DNA from: Thermoanaerobacterium sp. PSU-2
Lineage (GTDB): Bacteria; Bacillota; Thermoanaerobacteria; Thermoanaerobacterales; Thermoanaerobacteraceae
NCBI RefSeq assembly: GCF_002102475.1
Contig: NZ_MSQD01000001.1
Location: 1-64,000 of the forward strand
Length of the DNA: 64,000 nt
Direction: 5' to 3'
Every line of letters begins with the position of its first letter. Within the stretch, counting starts at the first letter, position 1. Both the position numbers and the translations under genes were made by a program. Shown here one piece after another: positions 40,442-49,606 of the stretch. The notes under the pieces are model-generated. The model was not told where the DNA came from. It was given only the letters and a program-made list of their open reading frames with translations, and made no database searches.

Positions 40442-41567
40442 CAAAAGTCTCACCTCTAATATTCGTTATGGCTTTCTTCATAAATTCCTTTGTAGACTCA
40501 TCTTTTTCATTTAAATAAGCTTTTTCAATGTATGGAAAAGCATTTTCTTTGTCAAGGATGCTTAATGCGTATGCGCTATATCCTCTTATATAAGCACTTT
40601 CAGAGTTTATAAGCTTTTTCAACGGTTCGATTGAATCCTTGTCATTTGAGTTGATAGCCGCAATTATGGCATTTCTTATTATAGTATTCTTGCCTCTCCA
40701 GGATGCCGATGTAGCTCCAAATAATTCTTTAAACTTTTTATTGTCAAGGCATAAGATGTCTTTCAAATCGTGTTTAGGTTTAAGATTTTGTGGCATAAAT
40801 TCACGCCTTGTGACTTTCTTTGCTTTTTCATTAAATGGGCAAACATCCTGGCATGTATCACAGCCATATATTCGAGTTCCTAATCTTTTTAATGTGCTAT
40901 CGCTTAAGTATCCTTTCTTAATTGTAGCATACGACAAACACTTATTGGCGTCTATTTTGTATTCTTCAATCAATGCTTTCCCAGGACACGCTTTAAGGCA
41001 TCTTGTGCAACTGCCACACTTTGATTCAATTTTGGAGTCCGGTTCAAATTGCACGTTTATCAGCATCTCTCCCAAAAATAAATATGATCCAAATTCCTCA
41101 TTTATTATCATATTATTTTTCCCAAAAAATCCAATACCCGCATTGTAAGCAATGGCTCTTTCCAAAAGCGGATTGTTGTCAACAAGCAAAACAGTCTTGG
41201 TGCCACCACATTTAGATGAAATAAAATTTTCCAAATTTTTAAGCAAATCAATCATGACTTTGTGATAATCTGTGCCCCATGCAGTCTTTGAAATAACGCC
41301 ATATCCGGACTTTGGAACTTCAAATTCATAATCTACGTTGTATGAAACAGCGACAGATATTATGGTCTTGACATCGCTAAAAAGATAATAGGGATTTATC
41401 CTCTTTTCTACATCCTTTTCTTCAATGTTGCAATTTAAACCATTGTTAAGCCTATAAAGCAATAAATCCCTATACTCGAAAAGACAATCAGGACTTGCAA
41501 AGCCTATCACGTCAATACCGGATTTATAAGCAAACTCCTTAATCTCCTCTTTTGTGACACAAGTCAC
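40425..41567 (-). CDS. queG: Epoxyqueuosine reductase
   Basis: About 380 residues. Two 4Fe-4S sites are seen as CGSCTRCLKACP and CDTCQDVCP; the cobalamin-binding N-terminal part and a C-terminal HEAT-like repeat region (IRGYSAYALSILDKENAFPY) fit QueG. It makes the last step of queuosine in tRNA. The start is unclear: ATG 41576 lies directly against AAAGGA, while GTG 41567 has the right 9-nt distance; I use GTG. It overlaps both neighbours slightly, so protease, queG and nth form one operon. Confidence 0.9.
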   Translation of the reverse strand: MTCVTKEEIKEFAYKSGIDVIGFASPDCLFEYRDLLLYRLNNGLNCNIEEKDVEKRINPYYLFSDVKTIISVAVSYNVDYEFEVPKSGYGVISKTAWGTDYHKVMIDLLKNLENFISSKCGGTKTVLLVDNNPLLERAIAYNAGIGFFGKNNMIINEEFGSYLFLGEMLINVQFEPDSKIESKCGSCTRCLKACPGKALIEEYKIDANKCLSYATIKKGYLSDSTLKRLGTRIYGCDTCQDVCPFNEKAKKVTRREFMPQNLKPKHDLKDILCLDNKKFKELFGATSASWRGKNTIIRNAIIAAINSNDKDSIEPLKKLINSESAYIRGYSAYALSILDKENAFPYIEKAYLNEKDESTKEFMKKAITNIRGETFDDNER

Positions 41568-41568
41568 A

Positions 41569-43938
41569 TCAAACATTCCTTTCTTTATCAGATGACTTTT
41601 CTTTTGTCAATATGTCGTAAAATGATCTTAGCTTATCTTTCACCCTTTCGTTTATATCACTCATCTTATGACCTGTCAATATTTCCATACCTTCATCTAT
41701 CGTATTTACAGTGTATATGTGAAATTTTCCACTCTTGCATGCATCTATTACTTCATCGTCCAGAACAAGGTTTATTGCATTCTGCTCCGGGATTATGACA
41801 CCTTGTCTACCTGTCAATCCCTTCACTTTGCATAATTTGTAAAATCCTTCAATCTTATGTGTTACACCACCTACAGGCTGTATAACTCCAAATTGATTGA
41901 CAGAACCAGTTACGGCTATTTCCTGTCTGATGGGAATGTCTGATAAACTTGAAAGCAGCCCATAAAGCTCTGTGCTGGAGGCACTGTCACCTTCTACGCC
42001 TTCGTAAAGCTGCTCAAAACATATTCTGGCTGATAAAGTAAGCGGAAAATCCAATGCATACCTATTACCTATAAATCCTGTTATTATCATGACACCTTTG
42101 TCATGAATGTGACCACTCATTTTGGTTTCCCTTTCGATGTTTACTACACCTTCTTCGCCTGGATAAGTGGTAACCGTTATTCTGGAAGGCTTCCCAAATT
42201 GATAATCACCCAAATTTATGACAGAAAGTCCATTTACAATCCCAACTTTTTCACCGTCTACATCCATCAAAAATATTCCATTCTTAAAATATTCTATATA
42301 CTTTTCCTCTATCATATTGACACGCTTTACCTTTTCCTTTATAGCCTTTTCCACATTGTGAGCCATGACGACTTTACTTCCATCTACTTCTGCCCAGATG
42401 TTTGATTCATATAGAATTTCAACAATATCATTAAACTGTGTCGATAATTTGTTTTGGTCTTCCGATATCCTTGTCGAATACTCAATGACTTTTGCCACTC
42501 CTGTCTTGTGGAAAGGCCTTAAATTGTCTTCAATACAATGTTTCTTTATAAAAGAAGCCATTTTTGAGATATTTTCTCCGTTTAAATCCATCACGTCGTT
42601 GAAATCAACTTTAACTTTAAAAAACTTTTTAAAGTCATCATCATAGTTATAAAGGATGTAGTATAAATACGGCGTCCCTATGAGTATTACCTTTACATTC
42701 AAATCAATTGGCTCAGGTTTTAATGATGATATGGATAAAAGGCCGTAGGACGACGCAACATTTTCTATGACTATCTTATCTGTCTTTAGCGTACGCTTAA
42801 TTGCATCCCATACATATGGATATGTCAAGACATCCTTAGCCTGCAAGATGAGATATCCACCGTTTGCTTTGTGAAGGGCACCTGCTTTAATTTTTGTAAA
42901 ATCAGTAATTGCGACTCCAAAATCGCTTTCATATTCGATATTTCCCAATACATTGTTGTAGTTAGGATTGTACTCTACCACAACAGGCGCACCATTTGTA
43001 TTGCTGTTATCCACAAAAAGATTTACACTGTACTTTTTAAAAACATCTTTTTTGTTCTTTCGCATGATAAATGGAAATTGATTGTCTTCATCATCATCGC
43101 TTCTAAAACTGTCGATGTTTTCCAGTATATCTCTCTGAAGGCTGTCAAGATATCTCATTACACCGTCATATTGAGCGTATTTATTTCTTAAATCATCGAT
43201 CAAATGTCCAACAGCCATAAGTCCTACGCTGTTGTCAAGCTCGTGAACAGCATCTCTCGTTTCTTTATCTATATTTTGTATATCCTTCCATATCTGCAGC
43301 GCTTTTTCCTCAAAGCTTGCCGCTTTAGCTTCTATTTCTTTCCTTTTCTCATCATCCAATAGCTCGTATTCTTCATTGCTTATCTGCTTACCGTCTACAA
43401 CAGGTATGCTTACTATGCCAGTCTTTGTCTCTTTAAGCACAAAGCCAAAATTCTTTGCCAAATCATTTAGCTGTTGGATCAATTGATTCTTTCTATCCTG
43501 AAATTTCTTCACGATTTCATTTTTTTGCAAATCGTATGCTTTCGAATTAAATGCCTTAGGAACTTCTCTTTGAAGCTGCTCCACAAAATCTCTCATGTCG
43601 TTTTTAAATCTCTTGCCATCACCTGGCCTTAAATTTATGGCAATAGGCTGTGATGGTTTATCAAAATTAAACACATACACCCAATCGTCTGGTACCCTTT
43701 CTGCCGATGCGACTTTAGAAACACTGCTTATGGCAAAGCTGGATTTTCCAGTGCCAGTAAGCCCAGTAATGAATATGTTGTATCCTTTTTGCTTGATTTT
43801 TAAACCATACTCCATGGCATCTTTGGCTCTTTCCTGTCCTATGAGATCTTTCAAAGGTTCTACATCATCCGTAGTCTCAAAGCCAAGCAAATCCGGATCT
43901 ATATGCTTTTTAAGATTTTCTGCTGTTAATTCCCTCAT
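41569..43938 (-). CDS. Lon-related ATP-dependent protease (AAA_32/Lon C domain)
   Basis: 789 residues. An N-terminal ATPase part starts near LKDLIGQERAKDAMEYGL with Walker A GLTGTGKSS near residue 60, followed by a long helical insert (about 130-300). The C-terminal Lon peptidase domain (about 590-770) has the catalytic serine in EGDSASSTELYGLLSS and lysine in GGVTHKIEGFYK. The arrangement matches the LonC/YcbZ-type Lon-related proteases, soluble and without the LonA N-terminal domain. Substrates are unknown. First gene of the operon with queG and nth. Confidence 0.9.
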   Translation of the reverse strand: MRELTAENLKKHIDPDLLGFETTDDVEPLKDLIGQERAKDAMEYGLKIKQKGYNIFITGLTGTGKSSFAISSVSKVASAERVPDDWVYVFNFDKPSQPIAINLRPGDGKRFKNDMRDFVEQLQREVPKAFNSKAYDLQKNEIVKKFQDRKNQLIQQLNDLAKNFGFVLKETKTGIVSIPVVDGKQISNEEYELLDDEKRKEIEAKAASFEEKALQIWKDIQNIDKETRDAVHELDNSVGLMAVGHLIDDLRNKYAQYDGVMRYLDSLQRDILENIDSFRSDDDEDNQFPFIMRKNKKDVFKKYSVNLFVDNSNTNGAPVVVEYNPNYNNVLGNIEYESDFGVAITDFTKIKAGALHKANGGYLILQAKDVLTYPYVWDAIKRTLKTDKIVIENVASSYGLLSISSLKPEPIDLNVKVILIGTPYLYYILYNYDDDFKKFFKVKVDFNDVMDLNGENISKMASFIKKHCIEDNLRPFHKTGVAKVIEYSTRISEDQNKLSTQFNDIVEILYESNIWAEVDGSKVVMAHNVEKAIKEKVKRVNMIEEKYIEYFKNGIFLMDVDGEKVGIVNGLSVINLGDYQFGKPSRITVTTYPGEEGVVNIERETKMSGHIHDKGVMIITGFIGNRYALDFPLTLSARICFEQLYEGVEGDSASSTELYGLLSSLSDIPIRQEIAVTGSVNQFGVIQPVGGVTHKIEGFYKLCKVKGLTGRQGVIIPEQNAINLVLDDEVIDACKSGKFHIYTVNTIDEGMEILTGHKMSDINERVKDKLRSFYDILTKEKSSDKERNV

Positions 43939-44046
43939 TTAAAGCCCTCCTTTATAAATAAGAATTCGACATAGATCTTTTTTTCCCTTCTTTTACAATA
44001 CTAATGATTGCTTTATCATATGATTTGACTTATTAATAAATATTAA

Positions 44047-44066
44047 GCTGAAGGATATCCTTCAGC
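44047..44066 (-). terminator. Hairpin after the spore protein gene
   Basis: GCTGAAGGATATCCTTCAGC is a perfect 20-bp palindrome seven bases after the spore protein stop. The downstream T-content is moderate. Confidence 0.65.
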
Positions 44067-44072
44067 CTAATA

Positions 44073-44291
44073 TCAATCTATCTTGCCATCTTTTTCATCC
44101 ATCTGTTTTTCAGCGTATTTAATCATCTTTTTGACCATGTTGCCACCGATTTTCCCGACTTCTCTGGTCGTCATATTTTCATAACCTCGTTCCTTTATGT
44201 CATCATCAAGGTGTAATTCCTCAGCAACTTCTTCTTTTAAACTCTCAAGCTCGTCTTCCGCCTTTTCATACAATTTCTTTCTCTTTGACAT
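44073..44291 (-). CDS. Small acid-soluble spore protein, alpha/beta type
   Basis: 72 residues with a charged N-terminal half and the alpha/beta spore protein motif TTREVGKIGGNMVKKMI near residues 41-57. The second conserved DNA-binding segment of classical members is not seen, so it is a divergent or short form. It should coat DNA in the spore core. The ATG at 44291 follows GGAGGTG by 8 nt; the longer open frame has no ribosome site. Forespore-specific control by sigma-G would be expected, but I cannot point to a clear box. Confidence 0.85.
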   Translation of the reverse strand: MSKRKKLYEKAEDELESLKEEVAEELHLDDDIKERGYENMTTREVGKIGGNMVKKMIKYAEKQMDEKDGKID

Positions 44292-44363
44292 AGAAAAAAC
44301 ACCTCCGCTTTTATTTTTCCTCCAGCGAAGGCATATATCCCAAACTTGTATATTTTCCAAAAC

Positions 44364-44552
44364 TTATATTTCTTTTATTGCCTCAGTAGGGCAACCATCT
44401 ATGGAATCACGGCAAGCCTGTTCTTCTCCTTCTGGCACTTCATCGACTATTGCCTGCGATTTGCCTTCGTCATTCCAGTCAAAAACCGCTGGACACGTGT
44501 CGATGCATAGGCCACAAGCTATGCACAAATCTTGATCTACATATACTTTCAT
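44364..44552 (-). CDS. Ferredoxin, single [4Fe-4S] Thermotoga type
   Basis: 62 residues. The motif CIACGLCIDTCP gives three cluster cysteines (residues 10, 13, 16) and one more at 20; the far CPTEAI gives the fourth ligand. The extra cysteines (residue 20 and the one in QACRDS) match the disulfide pair of the Thermotoga maritima ferredoxin, which this protein closely resembles in layout. It is a low-potential electron carrier. Single gene between the two small genes. Confidence 0.93.
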   Translation of the reverse strand: MKVYVDQDLCIACGLCIDTCPAVFDWNDEGKSQAIVDEVPEGEEQACRDSIDGCPTEAIKEI

Positions 44553-44615
44553 AGTTTTACCTCCTATGCTATTTTATACATCTAATATAACATATTTTTG
44601 CAAAAAACAAAATAT

Positions 44616-44816
44616 TTATTTTATTATATAGTAACATGCTTCCAAATCATCATCTGCAGCATTTACAATCCTGTTTTTAAACTTGTCAATAGTTTCTTCA
44701 TTTACTTTAGCGCCTTTATCACCTAAAATCCGGGACACTACCATTTGACTGGCCATAGATTCTTTGTATCTTTCCACAAAGTCCATTATCTCACTTATCT
44801 CTTTTTCTCTGTTCAT
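44616..44816 (-). CDS. Small protein, unknown
   Basis: 66 residues, charged and probably all-helical: MNREKEISEIMDFVERYKES and later NEETIDKFKNRIVNAADDDL. No signal peptide or membrane segment. I do not recognise the family. AGGAGGTG lies 5 nt before the ATG at 44816, which strongly supports that start. It follows the wHTH regulator gene on the same strand after 69 nt. Confidence 0.6.
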   Translation of the reverse strand: MNREKEISEIMDFVERYKESMASQMVVSRILGDKGAKVNEETIDKFKNRIVNAADDDLEACYYIIK

Positions 44817-44885
44817 AAAAGCACCTCCTAAATACTTAGTTTCTTTAAAAAAATTTTTATTATACAAAAAAAGACCTAAATGGTC

Positions 44886-45545
44886 TTAAATGTACAAAAG
44901 CGATTCTTTCAAAAAGTTATTTAACAATGTTTTATCATTCGCGCTTAGCTCTTTTATATATTTGTGGAATATATTAACCTTCTCAAAAACTTTCCTGCTT
45001 TCACTGGCTAAATGATAATCGATGTAAAATCCAATTACGATTCCCACAAACAAAATCACAGGCGCTTCACTGCCATTAATGTTTATGGAATTTTTTATGT
45101 TTTCAATTACTGCTACATCAAGTGTTTTAATCTGTAAAAGCAGCGTTGTCAATGCGTAAGCGCAAAATTTAAGAGGCTTTAAAGCAGCTTTTTTTTCGTT
45201 CATAAAATCATCTACTGATATGGAATCATCATTTTTTCTGATCACATTCAATAAGACTTCTTTTACGCTGTTCCACTCATGTATGCTGCTTTTATTTACA
45301 ACGTCATAAGCACTTTCATTAGGCATGTAAACCAATATAGATCTGCCTATAGATTTATCCTCGCCAATAAAATACTGCCGTTTCACATAGCCCAGTTCTT
45401 CTAACTCTGTCAGCATATCATAGGCAGTCCATTTGCTTATGCCCATATAATTTGCGACGTCAGCATAGTGGACAGGAGCTTTATCCTTGTCGTAAAGCTT
45501 TATAAGCGTTTCCAAAAAGTCTACCTTTCTTTTCGTTAAAGGCAC
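44886..45545 (-). CDS. Winged-helix transcriptional regulator, unknown target
   Basis: 219 residues. The first about 70 residues form a winged helix: VHYADVANYMGISKWTAYDM, LTELEELGYVKRQYF, similar to MarR/DtxR-like regulators. The remaining part (about 80-219) is unlike any sensor I know; it has a hydrophobic stretch PVILFVGIVIGFYIDYHLA near 160-180 that could be buried or membrane-attached. The start is a GTG after GGGGTG. It is 49 nt downstream of the radical SAM gene, so it could control that operon. Confidence 0.65.
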   Translation of the reverse strand: MPLTKRKVDFLETLIKLYDKDKAPVHYADVANYMGISKWTAYDMLTELEELGYVKRQYFIGEDKSIGRSILVYMPNESAYDVVNKSSIHEWNSVKEVLLNVIRKNDDSISVDDFMNEKKAALKPLKFCAYALTTLLLQIKTLDVAVIENIKNSININGSEAPVILFVGIVIGFYIDYHLASESRKVFEKVNIFHKYIKELSANDKTLLNNFLKESLLYI

Positions 45546-45594
45546 ACAAACACCCCATTTCTCTTACATATAATAGGGTATTTTGCCTTTACAG

Positions 45595-46935
45595 TCAAGC
45601 TTCTTTTTCGGTAGAGGCCTTTGAATTCCAAATATCATCCGCTACTTCTCCCCATCTTTCTGCAACTTTCTCTAAATCGCTGTACAAATTTTCAATATGC
45701 GATGCATCGCTGTTTTCCGTATGCTTTGCCTTGGATTCCCTCACTATATTTAAAAGCTCCTCTGGATTGTCTATGAGTGGACATGGCCTCAAATGATTTT
45801 GATTAAACGGCATCCTCTTTCTATACGCTTTCATGATAGGAGACATGAGAGCTTCCTTCAGACTTACATCATTTATGTTGACATTAGCGTAATGGATGAA
45901 AGCACATGGCTCAACATCTCCTGCTGCATTTATGTGAAGATACCTCTTACCACCTGCTATACACCCTCCACTGAATTCTCCGTCATTCCAAAAGTCGATA
46001 GCAAATAGCTCTTTCGTAGCTCTTATATAGTTAATCCTTTCATAAGCGTATTTCCTCTGCTCAGGCGATACCATGAATTTTACATCCGGATCTTTTCCAA
46101 CAGGAATGTAAGTAAAGTACCATGCAAAGTAAGCACCTTTGTCTATCATCATATCTACAAACTCATCACTGAATATTTCTTCAATATTAGTTTTAGTGTA
46201 TGTAGCAGAGTAACCGAATAATACCCCATTTTCTCTCATAAGATCCATGGCTTTCATCACTTTAGCAAAAGTGCCTTTGCCTCTTATCTCATCATTTTTG
46301 TCTTTTAAGCCGTTAATGCTTACTGCAAATGTTATATTTCCCACTCTTTTTACTTCTTTTACCATGTCTTCATCTATAAGCGTACCATTTGTAAACAAAT
46401 GAAATACTTGATTCTTATGATTTTCAGCAAGTTTTATTATGTCCTTCATCCTGACGGTCGGCTCACCGCCAGATAAAACTATGAAATAGACCCCCAGTTC
46501 TTCTGCTTCTTTGCAAACTCTATCCATCGTCTCAAATGATAGATTATGTGGATTATACTTTCCTGCCCAACAGCCCACACAATTTAGATTGCAAGCTTCA
46601 GTAGGATCCATAAGTATCGCCCACGGAACATTGGCATCTAATTTTTGTTCCCATTCTTGCTGTTTCGGAATGCCTTTAAGGCTGGCATTAACAAGGAAGT
46701 TTATCATGAGCGTCTTTAAGATGTTCTTGTCAATGTTTTTGATCCCTTTGACTGTGAACTTGTACCAGTTGCTGTCCTTGTCGTCTAAAAACGATTTTAC
46801 ACTTTCTATTTGCTGTCTGTGATTCGGCAGTACCGCTATTTTTGACATTAGATTGGCCATTGCTTGAAGGTTTTTCTCTGGATCTTTGTCGATGTAATTG
46901 ATAATGGCTCCAACAACAGGATCGATGATGTTCAT
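45595..46935 (-). CDS. Radical SAM protein with SPASM-like C-terminus
   Basis: 446 residues. The cluster motif EACNLNCVGCWAGKY (CxxxCxxC) stands near residue 115, followed by VLSGGEPTVRMKDI and LFTNGTLID, the usual AdoMet barrel. C-terminal cysteines in GGCIAGG, DVEPCAFIHYAN and RPCPLIDNPE suit an auxiliary cluster (SPASM-like). The first about 100 residues are helical and not part of the barrel. Such proteins modify peptides, proteins or lipids; the target is unknown here. AAGGAGGAG lies before the ATG. Confidence 0.85.
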   Translation of the reverse strand: MNIIDPVVGAIINYIDKDPEKNLQAMANLMSKIAVLPNHRQQIESVKSFLDDKDSNWYKFTVKGIKNIDKNILKTLMINFLVNASLKGIPKQQEWEQKLDANVPWAILMDPTEACNLNCVGCWAGKYNPHNLSFETMDRVCKEAEELGVYFIVLSGGEPTVRMKDIIKLAENHKNQVFHLFTNGTLIDEDMVKEVKRVGNITFAVSINGLKDKNDEIRGKGTFAKVMKAMDLMRENGVLFGYSATYTKTNIEEIFSDEFVDMMIDKGAYFAWYFTYIPVGKDPDVKFMVSPEQRKYAYERINYIRATKELFAIDFWNDGEFSGGCIAGGKRYLHINAAGDVEPCAFIHYANVNINDVSLKEALMSPIMKAYRKRMPFNQNHLRPCPLIDNPEELLNIVRESKAKHTENSDASHIENLYSDLEKVAERWGEVADDIWNSKASTEKEA

Positions 46936-47045
46936 AGCTTCTCCTCCTTATACCAATAAAATTAAAATTACCAAAAAGACCAAAATTCTTCTTAAAAAAA
47001 TATTAGCACTAATAATATATTAATTCAATACCTTTTTAGAACTTT

Positions 47046-48689
47046 TTACACATCTAAACAGCTTCCGCCAATGAATTCTTTCATCAAAGAATTTGGTGGT
47101 ATGGCAGATTCATCTTCTAAATTTACAAAGTAACTCAATATCTCTAAAAGCTCCTGCGCAACCGAAAACGCCTTGCTGTCTTTATTTATCTTTCTTAAAA
47201 GTGGCTCAGCGTACTTTTTTATAACAGGCAATTCATAAGGAAGCGAAGAATTAAACATGATATCTGCATCTTCCTGGTATGGGAAAATATAGTTTTCCTC
47301 ACCTTTCCTTACAGAAGGCCACATAAGAATTGTCTCCTCGGCATCGCTGGAGCGGAACTGATTATCTCTCACAATCCTTCTTAAAAGTCGAGTCTCAGTA
47401 GTAGATATTCTGTTGTGCTCATCAAGATTTAACTGTGTCAAAGCGCTTATATATATCCTGTACTTGCTGTCCTTTGGTATATCCTTTGTAAGCTTTTCAT
47501 TTAAACCGTGTATGCCTTCTACAAGGATTATGTGATTTCTGTCAAGTTTAACCTTTCTTCCTACTTTTTCTCTTTCTCCTTTTTTGAAGTTAAAAATCGG
47601 AAGCTCTACTTCTTCACCTTGCATAAGCTTTATTATGTGATCATTAAAAAGCTCTAAATCCAAAGCATCGATCGTTTCAAAATTGTAGTTGCCAAATTCG
47701 TCTTTTGGCGTCAATTCTCTCGGCAAAAAATAATTGTCAAGTGATATTGGCAGCGGTTTTAATCCATTTACTCTAAGTTGAACACTTAATCTGTGGACAA
47801 ATGACGTCTTGCCAGATGAGGAAGGACCTGCAATAAGGACCAACTTTATCATTTTATTTTGATATATATGATCTGCAATGGTGGCAATCTTCTTTTCATG
47901 AAGCGCTTCCGATATTAAGACAAGCTCTCTCCCATTGCCGCTTTTAATCATATCATTTAAAGACGCTACATATCCTATATTAAGTATATTTGCCCATTCC
48001 TCAGCTTCTTTAAATACAGATGCCAATTTAGGAACATCTTCAAATACAGGAAGCACATCTGGACTTTTTGGTTCAGGAAATAAAAGTATAACTCCTGGAA
48101 AGTAGAGTATAAGATCGAACAGCTTCAAATAACCTGTAGATGGAACACATGGGCTGTAGAAAAAATCTACAACATCTTCGCAAAAATAAACAGGGATTTT
48201 TTCTTTATCGCTGTACTTAAAAAGACTTACTTTTTCTTCTAAGCCTTCTTTCGAGAATAGATTAACAGCACTTTCTTTGTCTAAATACTTTTTTATTATG
48301 GGATAATCTGCATCTATTATCTCTCTCATCCTGCACTTTATATCATGCACGATTTTATTGTTTACAGTAGAACCATGAATCTCACAGTACAAACCTTTAC
48401 CTAAAGAGTGCTCAATGGTAACTTTTGAATCAGGCAAGATGTCTTTTACCGCTTTAATCAAGACAAATGTGAGGCTTCTTCTGTATACCATCATCCCTTC
48501 TTCTGTCGACATATCGACAAATTGTATCTCACACTCTCTATCTACACTTGTAGACAAGTCAACCATGAGATTATCAACTTTTGCCGCAACTATCTTATAC
48601 TTATGGTTGTCTTTAAACCGCTCTGATATTTCTTCCAATGTCACATGATCTGGAAAAGTAAAGACAGTACCTTCTACTTTTAGATTCAT
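47046..48689 (-). CDS. Nucleoside kinase fused to an N-terminal TGS/ThrRS-like region
   Basis: 547 residues. The first about 60 residues form a TGS-like domain, followed by a threonyl-tRNA-synthetase second-domain-like part (about 60-200; HSLGKGLYCEIHGS). The kinase part starts near 285 with the Walker A LIAGPSSSGKTSFVHRL and continues with PISLDNYFLPRE and ILVEGIHGLNEKL, like uridine kinase/phosphoribulokinase. This fused layout is widespread in Clostridia and Thermotogae; the substrate is probably a nucleoside but is not proven. Monocistronic. Confidence 0.88.
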   Translation of the reverse strand: MNLKVEGTVFTFPDHVTLEEISERFKDNHKYKIVAAKVDNLMVDLSTSVDRECEIQFVDMSTEEGMMVYRRSLTFVLIKAVKDILPDSKVTIEHSLGKGLYCEIHGSTVNNKIVHDIKCRMREIIDADYPIIKKYLDKESAVNLFSKEGLEEKVSLFKYSDKEKIPVYFCEDVVDFFYSPCVPSTGYLKLFDLILYFPGVILLFPEPKSPDVLPVFEDVPKLASVFKEAEEWANILNIGYVASLNDMIKSGNGRELVLISEALHEKKIATIADHIYQNKMIKLVLIAGPSSSGKTSFVHRLSVQLRVNGLKPLPISLDNYFLPRELTPKDEFGNYNFETIDALDLELFNDHIIKLMQGEEVELPIFNFKKGEREKVGRKVKLDRNHIILVEGIHGLNEKLTKDIPKDSKYRIYISALTQLNLDEHNRISTTETRLLRRIVRDNQFRSSDAEETILMWPSVRKGEENYIFPYQEDADIMFNSSLPYELPVIKKYAEPLLRKINKDSKAFSVAQELLEILSYFVNLEDESAIPPNSLMKEFIGGSCLDV

Positions 48690-48745
48690 AAAATCACCTC
48701 ACCATAAATTATATTACAATTGAAGATCTTTTTAAATCTGTGTAT

Positions 48746-48774
48746 AAAAAAAACCGGCAATTGCCGGTTTTTTT
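48746..48774 (-). terminator. Terminator downstream of the PTS operon
   Basis: AAAAAAAACCGGCAATTGCCGGTTTTTTT is a perfect stem-loop with long A/T flanks, so it can act in both directions. It ends the PTS transcript coming from the right. Confidence 0.85.
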
Positions 48775-48779
48775 ACATC

Positions 48780-49023
48780 CAATCTATCCCGCGAAGCCGT
48801 TCGGCTATGTTTTCAAGCCCGCTTCTAAAGTGGGTATCCTGTCACTTACTTCTGAAGTCCCATCAATGTGGGCTTTTCATACGTAATTGAACCCAAATTC
48901 CCGTTGTCATGGTGTTGGTTGAAAACAAATTCACCGTAACTAAACTCCTCAGGACCATCTTGTTGACTACAGTATATACCTAAATGCTTTTCATTGCAAT
49001 AGTAGATTCCTGGAAATATGAAA
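48780..49023 (-). other. Non-coding 3' tail of the PTS operon, possible decayed transposon end
   Basis: After the EIIB stop the minus strand holds an open frame (to 48846) that starts inside EIIB in another frame and has no ribosome site. It ends in SITYEKPTLMGLQK; another frame then gives SEVSDRIPTLEAGLKT. These tails and the following hairpins (CCCACTT-TAG-AAGCGGG, AGCCG-AA-CGGCT) remind me of the C-terminal end and right end of IS200/IS605 TnpB elements. No intact gene is present. This identity is a guess. Confidence 0.3.
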
Positions 49024-49527
49024 TCATCTTTTAATGTTAAACACACCAAGCGCAGCGTCAAGTCCAACTCTCTTGCTTTCAGGCACTGTCTGGAAGAATA
49101 TTTCCACACCATAATTTTCTTCAAGCTCTAAAAGTGATTCCGTCTCTTCTTTGTTAAGGCTTACAGTAGGTATTATGAATTTTCTGTCTGCGCTTTTTGC
49201 TATACCGCCAATGTTTAGCTTCTTTATAGGCAGTCCTTTTTCAATGGTGTCTTTAACTGTTTTTATGTTTTTAAACAATAATATAACTTTAAATCCGTCG
49301 TAATGATCTTTCTCCCACAATTTTATTGAATCATCGACGGTCAATATTTTCAATGTAATATTAGCAGTAGAAGCAGACATGATGTAAATATTTTTCATAA
49401 ATTCATCTTTTGCTAATTGGTCGTCAATGACAAATATTGAGTTGCAATTATACCCTTTTACCCATTTTGTCATAACTTGACCATGTATCAGTCTGTCATC
49501 TATTCTGGCAAAAATGATTTCTCCCAC
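49024..49527 (-). CDS. PTS mannose-family transporter subunit IIB
   Basis: 167 residues with a GTG start at 49527, 8 nt after AAAGGA. This start puts the phosphorylated histidine of ARIDDRLIHGQVM at position 15, as in LevE; the ATG at 49536 lies against the ribosome site. IIB takes phosphate from IIA and passes it to the sugar as IICD imports it. It is the last gene of the IIA-IIC-IID-IIB operon, after an unusual 79-nt gap with a long hairpin. Confidence 0.92.
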   Translation of the reverse strand: MGEIIFARIDDRLIHGQVMTKWVKGYNCNSIFVIDDQLAKDEFMKNIYIMSASTANITLKILTVDDSIKLWEKDHYDGFKVILLFKNIKTVKDTIEKGLPIKKLNIGGIAKSADRKFIIPTVSLNKEETESLLELEENYGVEIFFQTVPESKRVGLDAALGVFNIKR

Positions 49528-49559
49528 AGTGATCATCCTTTCTCATGATTTAAAATAGA

Positions 49560-49599
49560 GGTTTAGCTAAATCGCCTTTAAAGGCAATTAAGCTAAACC
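49560..49599 (-). repeat. Nested hairpin between the IID and IIB genes
   Basis: GGTTTAGCT / AGCTAAACC (9 bp) encloses the palindrome GCCTTTAAAGGC. It could be an RNA processing or stability element that sets the IIB level apart from IICD. Confidence 0.6.
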
Positions 49600-49606
49600 A
49601 TGAATA

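Noticed and set aside
48846..49124. Open frame of 92 codons at the end of the PTS operon
   Set aside because: It overlaps EIIB in another frame, has no ribosome site, and its protein matches nothing I know. Treated as possible relic only.
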